The notes under the pieces were generated by a model. It made no database searches, was not told the DNA's origin, and saw only the letters and a program-made list of their open reading frames with translations. From positions 1 to 64,000 of the forward strand of contig JANPJM010000010.1 of the NCBI GenBank assembly GCA_031425525.1: 64,000 nucleotides of DNA, written 5' to 3'. The DNA comes from JANNMJ01 sp031425525 (GTDB taxonomy: Bacteria > Bacteroidota > Bacteroidia > Cytophagales > Hymenobacteraceae). The translations under genes and the position numbers were made by a program. Positions 49,470 through 58,015 of this stretch are shown here, piece by piece. Every line of letters starts with the position of its first letter. The stretch's first letter is position 1.

Positions 49470-50309
49470 CCCGTTGTTCCACCCAACTCTTCTGCTGCCG
49501 CCGGCCCGGCTTCGGCCGCAGGGGGCGGCGACTGCGGCGAGTGCGTATCGTGTGGCGCACACCGCACGGGGCCATTCTGCCAACAGTGCGGCGAAAAGCG
49601 CCTCGACCGCCACGATTACGCTCTCGGGCACTTTCTGGAGCGTACCGTCGATGCGTTTACGCACTTCGATTTCAAGGTGCCGCGCGCCCTCTGGAGCCTA
49701 CTGCGCCGCCCCGGCCGCATGACGGTGGAGGTACTCGCCGGGCGGCGGGTGGGTTGGGCAAAGCCGGTGCAGGTATTCCTGATTGCCAACCTGGTTTATT
49801 ATCTGATCGCGACGAAGCTACAATTAAGTACGTTTGAGACGCCGCTAAAATATCAGCAGTTGGGTAGCCTCCACGGCGATTTAGCCCATAGTTGGAGCGC
49901 CGCCAAAGCCACCCGGCTAGGGTTGAGCGATGACGAATACGCCGCCCGATTCGATGCCTTGGCGCACACACTGGCCAAAACGCTGGTGCTGTTTTTCGTG
50001 CCCGTGCTGGCGCTGGCGTTTGGGGTAATGGCACGACGGGCACACCGCTACGCCCTCGAACACGTAACCGTAGGAACGCATTTTATGAGTCTGGTGCTGC
50101 TCATAATCCCCCTACCCTACCCGCTGGTGTGGGGGTTGTACCAGCCAGGGCTGACCGACCAAGCCGATACAGATGCCGTCTGGACGCTGATATCGGCGCT
50201 GATAATCGGCTTTTACGCGTGGTGGTTTATGCGGCGGATATACGCCTCATCGCGCGTAATGGCCGTTTTGCAAGCCGTGGGTATCACCTTCGTTTTTTTT
50301 CGACCCTGA
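49470..50309 (+). CDS. DUF3667-family membrane protein, apparently damaged at both ends
   Basis: In this frame the family runs intact: zinc ribbon CVSCGAHRTGPFCQQCGEKR, ALGHFLERTVDAFTHFD, RRPGRMTVEVLAGRRVGWAKPVQVFLIANLVYYL, then TM helices. But between the stop at 49467-49469 and the ribbon there is no ATG, GTG or TTG; the first usable codon is GTG 49677, which would cut off the ribbon. At the other end, TTTTTTTT (50293-50300) puts the frame into a stop at 50307-50309, while one more T would continue with STLMLLYQPLLFFIIHALL to TGA 50357-50359. Function of the family is unknown. Pseudogene, slippage-dependent gene or base-calling errors. Confidence 0.7.
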   Translation, partial: PVVPPNSSAAAGPASAAGGGDCGECVSCGAHRTGPFCQQCGEKRLDRHDYALGHFLERTVDAFTHFDFKVPRALWSLLRRPGRMTVEVLAGRRVGWAKPVQVFLIANLVYYLIATKLQLSTFETPLKYQQLGSLHGDLAHSWSAAKATRLGLSDDEYAARFDALAHTLAKTLVLFFVPVLALAFGVMARRAHRYALEHVTVGTHFMSLVLLIIPLPYPLVWGLYQPGLTDQADTDAVWTLISALIIGFYAWWFMRRIYASSRVMAVLQAVGITFVFFRP

Positions 50310-50393
50310 TGCTGCTCTACCAGCCGCTTCTCTTCTTCATCATTCACGCGCTGCTCTGAGCTTCCACAACCAGCCGAAGCGGTGCCGTTAGCA

Positions 50394-51173
50394 TCAGACC
50401 GGCACTTCCACGGATTCAGCCGCCAACCACGCGCGCACCAATTGGTTGAAACGCGCGGGGTGTTCCATCATCGGGGCGTGGCCGCAATGGTCGATGAAGT
50501 GGAGGTCGGCGTGCGGGAGTAGGCGCGCGAATTCGTGCGCCACGCGCGGCGGCGTAATGGTATCGTTGAGGCCCCAAACCAGCAGCACGGGCTGCGTGAT
50601 GCGGCTGATTTCTTTGCTGAGGTTATGGCGTTGCGCCGATTTGGCAATCGCGATGATGCGCAGGCATTTTAGGTTCGAATTGACGATTTCGAACACTTCA
50701 TCGATGAGCGCGGGGGTGGCGGTAGCGGGTTCGTAGAAGGTGTAGGCCACTTTTTCGGCCACGAACTGGTAATTGCCGCGCTTCGGGAACGAGCCGCCCA
50801 TTCCGTCTTCGAACAACCCGCTCGACCCGGTGAGTACCATTCGGCGGACGTGCGCCGGGTGGTGCAGCGCGTACACCAACCCCACGTGCCCACCGAGCGA
50901 GTTGCCGAGCAGCGTAACGGGTACGGCATCGAGGCCGGTGGCGACCACAAAATCACGCACATATTCCATCAGGCCAGGCACGCCGGCATCGCGGAGAGGC
51001 ATCTCATAAATCGGTAGCAGCGGGATGATGACGCGGTAATCGCGCCGAAACTCCTCGATTACGCCCGCCCAGTTGGACAGCGCCCCAAACAGCCCGTGCA
51101 GCAGCAGCAGCACCTCGCCACTACCCTCATCGAGGTATCGAAATTTGCCGTGCTGCCGAATCGGATAGTCCAT
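50394..51173 (-). CDS. alpha/beta-fold hydrolase
   Basis: 259 aa from ATG 51173 (MDYPIRQHGKFRYLDEG). Oxyanion HGLFGALSNW, nucleophile elbow GNSLGGHVG, acidic residue in WGLNDTITP, and catalytic His in DHCGHAPMMEHP. Cytoplasmic. Substrate cannot be fixed; the neighbouring chorismate amidotransferase invites comparison with MenH-type enzymes but there are no other men genes here. 16 bp downstream of the amidotransferase. Confidence 0.9.
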   Translation of the reverse strand: MDYPIRQHGKFRYLDEGSGEVLLLLHGLFGALSNWAGVIEEFRRDYRVIIPLLPIYEMPLRDAGVPGLMEYVRDFVVATGLDAVPVTLLGNSLGGHVGLVYALHHPAHVRRMVLTGSSGLFEDGMGGSFPKRGNYQFVAEKVAYTFYEPATATPALIDEVFEIVNSNLKCLRIIAIAKSAQRHNLSKEISRITQPVLLVWGLNDTITPPRVAHEFARLLPHADLHFIDHCGHAPMMEHPARFNQLVRAWLAAESVEVPV

Positions 51174-51189
51174 AAGCGGAGACGCGAGG

Positions 51190-51855
51190 TTAGGCGCGCA
51201 GCCCGGCGGCAGCAATTTTGCCGCCGCCGGTTGAAGCAAACATACACGCCCGCGCCCAATTATCGAGCATCGCGAGGCCGTGCGCGGTCAGTACGGCTTC
51301 CGGATGAAACTGCACACCGCTCAGGTTGAGGCCCGGAACGTAGCCCGCCATCAGCTCGGCAACTGGAGTTGAAGCGGCTGATGATGAGGTATCGGCCAGT
51401 ACGCCGGCACCGGCCACGGTAGCCAATGGCACCAGCCCGGAACCCGCCGCATCGAGCACCAACGAATGGTACCGCGTGACGGAAAACCGGCGCGGCAAAC
51501 CATCAAATAACGGCCCATCGGCCACCACATCAATCTCGGAAAGCATGCCGTGCATCGGGCGGTGGGCCAGGCCGAGGCGCGCGCCCATCAACTCGCCGAT
51601 GGCCTGAAAACCCAGGCAAATGCCCAACACGGGCACTCGGCCCGCCCACCGCTCCAGGGTAGGCATCAGGGCGCCCGCGCGGGCCGGCGTGCCCGGCCCC
51701 GGCGACAGCACCAACGCCCCAAAAGGCACCCGCTCGACCTCGCGTCGCGCGGCATCGTTCGGCACCACACGCACCGTCAGCCCAAGCTGCCCAAAATAAT
51801 CGAGCAGGTTGTAGGTGAAGGAATCGTAGTTGTCGAACAGCAGCAGGTCGGTCAC
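51190..51855 (-). CDS. anthranilate / aminodeoxychorismate synthase glutaminase component
   Basis: 221 aa from GTG 51855 (VTDLLLFDNYDSFTYNLLDYF). An upstream in-frame ATG at 51912 lies in GAGTTTCGAG word-repeat DNA and is rejected. Class I amidotransferase with GICLGFQAIGE (nucleophile Cys), and GVQFHPEAVLT (His/Glu). It feeds ammonia to TrpE or PabB, neither of which is nearby, so trpG and pabA cannot be separated. Confidence 0.92.
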   Translation of the reverse strand: MTDLLLFDNYDSFTYNLLDYFGQLGLTVRVVPNDAARREVERVPFGALVLSPGPGTPARAGALMPTLERWAGRVPVLGICLGFQAIGELMGARLGLAHRPMHGMLSEIDVVADGPLFDGLPRRFSVTRYHSLVLDAAGSGLVPLATVAGAGVLADTSSSAASTPVAELMAGYVPGLNLSGVQFHPEAVLTAHGLAMLDNWARACMFASTGGGKIAAAGLRA

Positions 51856-51857
51856 GG

Positions 51858-51922
51858 GGAGTGTCGAGTGTCGAGTGTCGAGTTTCGAGTTTTCACCTGA
51901 CTCGAAACTCAAAACTCGAAAC
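51858..51922. repeat. GAGTTTCGAGT word-repeat hairpin after yqeY
   Basis: On the minus strand GTTTCGAGTTTT pairs exactly with AAAACTCGAAAC; the outer part iterates GACACTC four times. It occupies the gap from the yqeY stop to the amidotransferase start. Confidence 0.6.
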
Positions 51923-51924
51923 TT

Positions 51925-52392
51925 TTAAAAGTCGGTGTTGCTCAGCAGAGCGTTTACGGCGGCGGAAATCGCGCGACCGTCGGCCTGGCCGCTCAACTCG
52001 CGGGCGGCGACGCCCATGACTTTGCCCAAATCGGAGGGGCCGTGGGCGCCGACGCGCTGAATGATTTCGGCGAGCTTCGTGCGGAGCGTGCCTTCGTCCA
52101 TCTGCGCAGGCAAAAATTCTTCGATGACGGCCAACTCGGCCAATTCCTGCGCTTCCAGTTCGGAGCGGAATTGCTCTTTGAAAATGGCGGCCGATTCGCG
52201 GCGCTGCTTGGCAGCCTTGTTGAGCAGTTTCAACTCCGAATCACGAGTGAGGATGCCGTCTTCGGCGGCTCCCTTTTCGGTTTCCGCGAGCAAAATCTGT
52301 GATTTGATGGCGCGCAAGGCGGTCAGGCGCACTTTGTCCTGGGCGCGCATGGCGTCCTTGATGGCGTTGTCGATGTCGGTTTTGAGTGGCAT
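51925..52392 (-). CDS. yqeY: YqeY/GatB-like protein
   Basis: 155 aa from MPLKTDIDNAIKDAMRAQDK (52392). All-helical YqeY fold with ALRAIKSQILLAETEKG, EEFLPAQMDEGTLR and GKVMGVAARELSGQADGRAIS. Related to the tRNA-binding tail of GatB, but the role is not established. Followed by the word-repeat hairpin at 51858-51922. Confidence 0.93.
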   Translation of the reverse strand: MPLKTDIDNAIKDAMRAQDKVRLTALRAIKSQILLAETEKGAAEDGILTRDSELKLLNKAAKQRRESAAIFKEQFRSELEAQELAELAVIEEFLPAQMDEGTLRTKLAEIIQRVGAHGPSDLGKVMGVAARELSGQADGRAISAAVNALLSNTDF

Positions 52393-52512
52393 TGGAGGGT
52401 TTTTTTGATTTTCGATGGAGCGATTGCGTGATGGGCACACGGCCCGGCTGCGGCTATGGCGCGGCGCGCTTTACGTCAGTTGCGCAAAGTACGGCTGACC
52501 GCGCCGGACGGC

Positions 52513-52520
52513 TACTTTTG
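52513..52520 (+). promoter_or_regulatory. -7 box (TACTTTTG) of pdxJ
   Basis: TACTTTTG fits TAnnTTTG and leaves a ~95-base leader containing iterated CAGATT words (52526-52560) before the ATG at 52621. Confidence 0.4.
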
Positions 52521-52620
52521 ACCGCAGATTGACGTAGATTCGACAGATTAAACAGATTGCCGAACGGACGAGAATCGACTGGCAGCCAATCATTCAACCA
52601 CAAATCAAGACAACCGCACA

Positions 52621-53342
52621 TGCCGCCCAAGCTCAGCGTCAACATCAACAAAATCGCCACGTTGCGTAATGCGCGCGGCCACAACCGCCCTGATGTGCTG
52701 CAAGTGGCGCGCGATTGCGAGCGGTTCGGCGCCGAGAGCATCACCGTTCACCCGCGCCCCGATGAGCGCCACATTCGCTACCAGGATGTGCGCGACCTGA
52801 CGCCCCTCGTCACCACGGAATTCAATATCGAAGGCAATCCGACGCCCGATTTCATCGAGTTAGTACTCGCCGCGCGGCCTGCGCAAGTAACGCTCGTGCC
52901 CGACGCCCCCGACGCCATCACGAGCAACGCCGGGTGGGATTCTGTCCGGCACGCCGATTTTTTGCGCGGCGTCATTGGGCAATTCCGCGCGGCGGGCATC
53001 CGCACCAGCATTTTCGTCGATCCCGACCCGGTGCAGATTCGGGCCGCCGCCGCCACCGGCACCCATCGGGTCGAACTATACACCGAATCCTACGCCAAAG
53101 GCTACGCCACCGACCGCGCCGCCGCTATCGCGCCGTTTGTGCGGGCCGCCGAAGCTGCCGCCGAAGCGGGCCTCGGACTGAATGCCGGGCACGATTTAGA
53201 TCTCGAAAATTTGGGGTTTTTCGCCTCTTCTCTCCCTAGCCTACTGGAGGTAAGCATTGGGCACGCGCTCGTGTGCGACGCGCTGTATTTGGGGCTGGAG
53301 AACACGATTCAGCTTTACCGAAGAGCGCTGCGGGGCAAGTGA
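52621..53342 (+). CDS. pdxJ: pyridoxine 5'-phosphate synthase
   Basis: 240 aa from ATG 52621. Condenses 1-deoxyxylulose 5-phosphate with aminoacetone 3-phosphate in the DXP-dependent vitamin B6 pathway. TIM barrel with LSVNINKIATLRNARG, ITVHPRPDERHI, FNIEGNPT, VTLVPD and LNAGHDLDLENL. Complete and ordinary. Confidence 0.97.
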
Positions 53343-53353
53343 ACGGACCGCCC

Positions 53354-53405
53354 AGCTCCTGCTTGGCGCCGCGCGCCGCCGAGCGTCAGTCGCCAAGCAG
53401 GAGCT
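53354..53405. terminator. 15-bp-arm palindrome between pdxJ and selU
   Basis: AGCTCCTGCTTGGCG (53354-53368) and its exact complement (53391-53405). It begins 12 bp after the pdxJ stop; no T-run follows, so it may be a REP-like unit instead. Confidence 0.5.
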
Positions 53406-53433
53406 TGGCGTTACGTGTCGTTGATTTTATTCT

Positions 53434-54459
53434 ATGATTTTACCCGTATTACTCAACGATTTTCTGGCCGCTTCCGGCCCCATCCTCGACGTGCGGGCGC
53501 CGGCCGAATTTGCGGCGGGCCATATGCCGGGCGCTGTGTCGTTTCCGTTGTTTTCTGATGAGGAGCGCGCGCGGGTGGGCACCACGTACAAGCAAATCAG
53601 CCCGGATAAAGCGGTGCTGTTGGGGCTTGATTTTTTTGGCCCGAAGATGAGCGAACTCGTGCGGCAAGCCAAAAAACTCGCCCCCCGTGGTGTCGTGCGC
53701 GTGCATTGCTGGCGCGGTGGGATGCGGTCGGGGGCCGTGGCGTGGCTACTCAATCTGGCGGGCTTGGAAACGTACCAACTCGTGGGCGGCTACAAGGAAT
53801 ACCGCCGGGCGGCGCAGACGGAAATTGCCCGCCTACGGCCCTTACGCGTACTGGGCGGAATGACCGGCGCCGGCAAAACCGAGGTGCTGCACGCGCTCGC
53901 CGCCCTCGGCCAATCGGTGCTGGATTTGGAAGGTTTGGCGCGCCATAAGGGCTCGGCGTTCGGCGCCATTGGGCAGCCCGCCCAACCCACGCAAGAGCAG
54001 TTTGAGAACGATTTGGCCGCCGCGCTGGCGCGTCTGCCGGTTGAAGCGCCGGTTTGGGTCGAAGACGAAAGCCGCTCGGTGGGCGCCGTGAGCATCCCAA
54101 GCGGCTTTTACGACCAGCTTCGGGTCGCGCCGGTGCTGGTACTTGATGTGCCGCGCGCGCTGCGGGTAGCGCGGCTGGCGGTGGAATACGGCTCGCAAGA
54201 TTCGCAGAAACTGGCGATGGCCGTTTTGCGCATCGGAAAGCGTCTCGGCGGGCTGGCCACCAAACAGGCGCTTGGAGCTATCGTCGAGAACGATATGCCG
54301 CAGATGGTGGAATTGGTACTAGACTACTACGACAAAACGTACCGTTTCGGGCTCGAAAAACGCGCCGCGCAGCTCACGGCGGTGCCTACCGACACTCTCG
54401 ACCCCGCCGCGAATGCCGCGCGGGTGCTGGCCACCATCAGCGAGCTTTCAAGGCAGTAA
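53434..54459 (+). CDS. selU: tRNA 2-selenouridine synthase
   Basis: 341 aa (also called mnmH). Exchanges sulfur for selenium at wobble 2-thiouridine of tRNA, using selenophosphate. N-terminal rhodanese domain (ILDVRAPAEFAAGHMPGAVSFPLF; active Cys in VHCWRGGMRSG) and C-terminal P-loop domain (GGMTGAGKTEVLHAL). selD, which makes selenophosphate, is 0.8 kb downstream. Its last 12 bases overlap the convergent glycosylase gene. Confidence 0.96.
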   Translation: MILPVLLNDFLAASGPILDVRAPAEFAAGHMPGAVSFPLFSDEERARVGTTYKQISPDKAVLLGLDFFGPKMSELVRQAKKLAPRGVVRVHCWRGGMRSGAVAWLLNLAGLETYQLVGGYKEYRRAAQTEIARLRPLRVLGGMTGAGKTEVLHALAALGQSVLDLEGLARHKGSAFGAIGQPAQPTQEQFENDLAAALARLPVEAPVWVEDESRSVGAVSIPSGFYDQLRVAPVLVLDVPRALRVARLAVEYGSQDSQKLAMAVLRIGKRLGGLATKQALGAIVENDMPQMVELVLDYYDKTYRFGLEKRAAQLTAVPTDTLDPAANAARVLATISELSRQ

Positions 54460-55119
54460 CCGGCCGAGGGTTGCCACGTATTCGGCGGTGTACTCGGCGA
54501 GTTGCCGGCGCTTGTACTGCATGATGAAACGCGGGTGGTCGAGTTCGATGACTTCATCGAAGAGGTGAAGTTCTTGGTTCAGCTTCCGCAGAAATTGCGC
54601 ATTGCGGCGGCCCAGGCTCACCACCACATCGCGCCGAAACCCGATAGCGGCTTGCTGGCGGAGCGACTCCAGGAGTTGCGGCCACAACGTGCGGATGAGG
54701 GCCGGCGAATCGTAATAATTATGGTTCAGCCCGTCTTTCAGCAGCACCTGCGGATAGGCTGAACCGAGGTAGAAATGCTCATAGAACGCTGTCGGGCCAC
54801 CTAAAGCGCCGATGAAACGGTACACGAACTCACTCGACAACTCGCGGCGGCGCGGCAGGTCGGTGGCGATGCCGCACGCATCGGCGAGCGCCACGGGGTC
54901 GGTGAAGGCGATGCCGGTGGTGCCGCCGCCAAACCGGCCGGGGTTGATGCCGAGCAGCGCCACGCGCGGGCGGTCATCGGCGTAGAATTTTTGGGCAAAC
55001 GCCGCCAGTAACCCCCGCGAGGGTTCAGTTACGTACGGGTTGGCGGCGGTTACGCTCGGCGGCAACTCGGCGGGCGGCGCGAAGGTGGTGAGGAAGTGGA
55101 GAAGGCGATCGGCGTACAA
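54448..55119 (-). CDS. SMUG2-like uracil-DNA glycosylase family protein (DUF4918)
   Basis: 223 aa. VALLGINPGRFGGGTTGIAFTDP is the glycosylase active-site block of this family; HFYLGSAYPQVLLKDGLNHNYYD and ELDHPRFIMQYKR follow. It would remove uracil or related bases, though activity of this subfamily varies. Placed on the opposite strand between selU and selD, overlapping the end of selU by 12 bp. Confidence 0.82.
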   Translation of the reverse strand: MYADRLLHFLTTFAPPAELPPSVTAANPYVTEPSRGLLAAFAQKFYADDRPRVALLGINPGRFGGGTTGIAFTDPVALADACGIATDLPRRRELSSEFVYRFIGALGGPTAFYEHFYLGSAYPQVLLKDGLNHNYYDSPALIRTLWPQLLESLRQQAAIGFRRDVVVSLGRRNAQFLRKLNQELHLFDEVIELDHPRFIMQYKRRQLAEYTAEYVATLGRLLP

Positions 55120-55195
55120 TGGATGGAGATGGTGAAGGGATTTGGGGAGATTGAAAGATTTCAGAAAAAATTATAGCGCATTGAATAAGGAGCTT

Positions 55196-55253
55196 AAGAC
55201 TAGAAACGGCAAACGACCCAACGAGAAACCCGAAACGAGAAACGAGAAACCTC
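55196..55253. repeat. GAAACGA word repeat upstream of selD
   Basis: AGAAACGGCAAACGACCC..., then GAAACCCGAAACGAGAAACGAGAAACC. It is one-armed (no facing complement). It lies inside a longer open frame before selD, which misled the apparent start. Confidence 0.55.
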
Positions 55254-55294
55254 CTACCTTCACCAGCGCAAGTCTGCGCTTATTTCGACAAAGA

Positions 55295-56419
55295 ATGGAA
55301 TCCCCGGAATCCCAAGAATCACCGATTCGCCTGACCCAATATTCGCACGGTGCGGGTTGCGGCTGCAAGATTGCGCCGGCCGTACTCGATAAGATGCTGC
55401 ATTCGGGCTTGGCGCCGGTGGGCGCGCCCGATTCGCGGCTGCTCGTGGGTAATGCCACCCGCGACGATGCCGCCGTGTGGCGCCTGCCGGGCGCCGCCAG
55501 CGGCACCGACGGCCAATGCCTCATCAGCACGACCGATTTCTTCATGCCCATCGTCGATGATGCGTTTGATTTTGGTCGGATTGCCGCCGCTAATGCCATT
55601 TCGGATGTGTATGCGATGGGCGGCCAGCCAATTCTGGCTATCGCCATTTTGGGGTGGCCCGTCGATAAGCTCCCCCCCGAAGTGGCGGGGCGCGTACTTG
55701 ACGGCGCCCGCGCCGTGTGCGCCGAGGCAGGCATTACCCTCGCGGGTGGGCACTCCATCGATTCGCCGGAGCCAATTTTCGGTTTGGCCGTCAATGGATT
55801 GGTGCGTGAATCTCATCTGAAGCGCAACGATACCGCCACGCCCGGCTGCCGCCTCTACCTCACCAAACCGCTCGGCGTGGGCATCTTGAGTACGGCGCAG
55901 AAAAAAGACGTTTTGCTCGCTGAACACGCCGAACTTGCGCCGCGCCAGATGCGCCAGCTCAACCGGGTGGGCGCCGCGCTGGGCGCCGTGCCCGGTGTAC
56001 GCGCCATGACCGACGTGACCGGCTTTGGCCTTCTCGGGCATTTGGGCGAAATATGCGCCGGGTCGGGCGTAGTGGCCGAAATCGAGCTCGACCGCGTGCC
56101 GCTCCTGCCCGAAGCCGTGACGTATCTGCGCCAAGGCGCCGTGCCGGGCGGCACGCGCCGCAACTGGCAATCGTATGGCCGTACGGTACGCGGCTACACG
56201 CTCACGCCCGCGCACGGAGGGCGGTTTACGCCTGAAGAAGCCCGCGATTTGTTGAGCGACCCGCAAACTTCCGGCGGGCTGCTGGTATGCGTCGCGCCCG
56301 ACGCCGAGGCCACCGTGGCGCGCGTTTTTGCTGAGTTTGGGTTGCAGCCGCAGCCCTTTGGCACCCTGCGCGAGCGCCGCGAAGCCGACGACGCCGAGGT
56401 GCTCATTTACGTGCGGTAA
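55295..56419 (+). CDS. selD: selenide, water dikinase (selenophosphate synthase)
   Basis: 374 aa from MESPESQES (ATG 55295); the earlier frame is repeat DNA. Produces selenophosphate from selenide and ATP. IRLTQYSHGAGCGCKI carries the catalytic Cys (not Sec) and the following Lys; also DDAAVW, DFGRIAAANAISDVYAMGG, AGGHSID and TDVTGFGLLGHL. No selA, selB or SECIS is seen nearby, so selenium here probably serves SelU only. Confidence 0.97.
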   Translation: MESPESQESPIRLTQYSHGAGCGCKIAPAVLDKMLHSGLAPVGAPDSRLLVGNATRDDAAVWRLPGAASGTDGQCLISTTDFFMPIVDDAFDFGRIAAANAISDVYAMGGQPILAIAILGWPVDKLPPEVAGRVLDGARAVCAEAGITLAGGHSIDSPEPIFGLAVNGLVRESHLKRNDTATPGCRLYLTKPLGVGILSTAQKKDVLLAEHAELAPRQMRQLNRVGAALGAVPGVRAMTDVTGFGLLGHLGEICAGSGVVAEIELDRVPLLPEAVTYLRQGAVPGGTRRNWQSYGRTVRGYTLTPAHGGRFTPEEARDLLSDPQTSGGLLVCVAPDAEATVARVFAEFGLQPQPFGTLRERREADDAEVLIYVR

Positions 56420-56425
56420 GCGCCG

Positions 56426-57025
56426 GTGCGCAGTTTTTTTCGGTTAGCGCTAGGCTTGCTGGCGCTGTTGGTGGGCGCGCGGCTGTGGGCGGTGGTTGCC
56501 GGCGGTCGGCGGCGGGGGCTATACTATTTGAGCGGTGCGCGGCAGGTACGGCTGCTGTTTTGGCCGCTGGCGGGGCTGGTGGCGAGCTTGCCCTTCGCGT
56601 TGGGCGTGGCGCGGCGCGTGCCCGACCTGCCCGCCCCCGCGCTGGCGGGCGCGGGCGTGCTGGCGGTGGCACTCTTGAGCCTGAGCGTACCCGCGCTGGT
56701 ACTGCACGCCCGCTACCGACGCCACGATGCGGCGACGGTCGTGCTGTTCGACCCGCGTAACGATGAGTTGGAAATCCGCCGCCCCGACCGTCCGTTCGTC
56801 CGAGTGCGTCCCGCCGAGGTGCGGGCCGCCGGGTACACGCAACCACGTACGAGTCAGGCATTTTGGGCCGCCTATGAAACCCTGAAGCTTGATTTTGCGC
56901 CCGCTACCGGCCAAGCGCCCTTGCTGCTCACGAGCGCCGTGCTGGACTTGTCACCCGTGGTAGCGTGGCTACGGGCGGGCGGGGTGGCGGTCGCGGAACG
57001 GCGGCGCTGGCTGGCGTGGAAGTAG
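56426..57025 (+). CDS. hypothetical membrane protein, 199 aa
   Basis: GTG start six bases after the selD stop. Three or four hydrophobic helices in the first ~95 residues (FFRLALGLLALLVGARLWAVV; LLFWPLAGLVASLPFALGV; ALAGAGVLAVALLSLSVPALVL), then a soluble beta-rich part with FVRVRPAEVRAAG that could resemble a PH-like domain. No family named. Close spacing suggests co-transcription with selD. Confidence 0.65.
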   Translation: MRSFFRLALGLLALLVGARLWAVVAGGRRRGLYYLSGARQVRLLFWPLAGLVASLPFALGVARRVPDLPAPALAGAGVLAVALLSLSVPALVLHARYRRHDAATVVLFDPRNDELEIRRPDRPFVRVRPAEVRAAGYTQPRTSQAFWAAYETLKLDFAPATGQAPLLLTSAVLDLSPVVAWLRAGGVAVAERRRWLAWK

Positions 57026-57134
57026 TTTTCATTTACAAGTGCTTTGTATCTCATTCATCCTTTGTATTCGATGATTGAGACCCAAGCGGAGCACCCGACT
57101 TGACTTTACCACCGAACCCACTGTTACTTAGCAG

Positions 57135-57142
57135 TACATTTG
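57135..57142 (+). promoter_or_regulatory. -7 box (TACATTTG) of the orphan LytTR gene
   Basis: TACATTTG fits TAnnTTTG, 51 bp before the ATG at 57194. Confidence 0.4.
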
Positions 57143-57193
57143 GCTTCTGCTGAACCTACTCTTTCCCTCCATTCACTTCCTCATTGTTTCGCT

Positions 57194-57949
57194 ATGCCAA
57201 CCTCTACGCTTCGAATTTTAGCCGTTGAAGACAACCCGCTGTTAGCGCGCGCATTGCGCCCTATCGTGCAGGAGTTGGGGTATGAATTGTTGCCGGTGGC
57301 GGCGGATGCCGATGAAGCCGTGCGGTTTTTCAAGGAACACAAGCCCGATTTGGTGCTGCTCGATGTGCGCTTGCGCGGTGCCCAGGATGGGATCGAAGTC
57401 GGCCATCTGCTGAATGCGGAACGGCCGGTGCCGCTCATATTCGTGACGTCCTTTCAAGACCGCGAGACGTTTGATCGCGCTAAAGCCGTTGGGGCGTTTG
57501 CGTTTCTGACGAAACCTTACGACGCGCTGGTGCTGGAGCGCGCCATCGAGCTGGCGGTGCAGCATTTTGCCCGCGAAAGTCAGCCCAAACCCACCGTGCC
57601 CGCTCCGCCCGAAGTGGTGCCCAACGACGACAGCCTGTTCGTGCGCGACGGCGGGAAGCTCACCCGCGTACTCTACCCGGAAATCAACTGGATCGAGGCC
57701 GACGATTCTTATTGCCACCTGCACACGGTGCGCAAGAAATACACCCTTCGGATGAGCCTACGCGATCTGGAAGACCAGCTTCCGCACAACCGTTTCTTGC
57801 GCGTGCATCGGGGCTATTTGGTGCAAATGGCGTGCATCGAACAGGTAGACCCGCAAGCCAACGAGCTACAATTGCAAGGCGGCAACGTGGTGCCCATCGG
57901 CCGCGCCTACCGCAACGACCTGCTCGCGCGGCTGCATTTGGTGGGGTGA
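57194..57949 (+). CDS. LytTR-family response regulator (orphan)
   Basis: 251 aa from MPTSTLRILAVEDN. Receiver: E12/D13 pocket, D57 acceptor (LVLLDVRL), K107 (FLTKPYD). LytTR domain about 145-251 (INWIEADDSYCHLHTV, RFLRVHRGYLVQMACIEQV). Similar in plan to the 2830 regulator but with no kinase beside it. Confidence 0.92.
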   Translation: MPTSTLRILAVEDNPLLARALRPIVQELGYELLPVAADADEAVRFFKEHKPDLVLLDVRLRGAQDGIEVGHLLNAERPVPLIFVTSFQDRETFDRAKAVGAFAFLTKPYDALVLERAIELAVQHFARESQPKPTVPAPPEVVPNDDSLFVRDGGKLTRVLYPEINWIEADDSYCHLHTVRKKYTLRMSLRDLEDQLPHNRFLRVHRGYLVQMACIEQVDPQANELQLQGGNVVPIGRAYRNDLLARLHLVG

Positions 57950-57952
57950 TGA

Positions 57953-58014
57953 TTAATTACGAATTACAAAATTACGAATTATGGCGGCGGCCTAATTTAA
58001 TTCGTAATTCGTAA
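57953..58014. repeat. ATTACGA word-repeat hairpin between convergent genes
   Basis: TTAATTACGAATTACAAAATTACGAATTA faces TAATTTAATTCGTAATTCGTAA across GGCGGCGGCC. It fills the gap between the LytTR stop (57949) and rnc stop (58016), as expected for a bidirectional terminator. Confidence 0.65.
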
Positions 58015-58015
58015 C

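Noticed and set aside
51856..51912. ATG at 51912 as start of the chorismate amidotransferase
   Set aside because: Those codons are GAGTTTCGAG word-repeat DNA; GTG 51855 starts right at the conserved LLLFDNYDSFTYN block.
55142..55294. N-terminal extension of SelD
   Set aside because: Encoded by GAAACGA word repeats; SelD homology begins just after the ATG at 55295.
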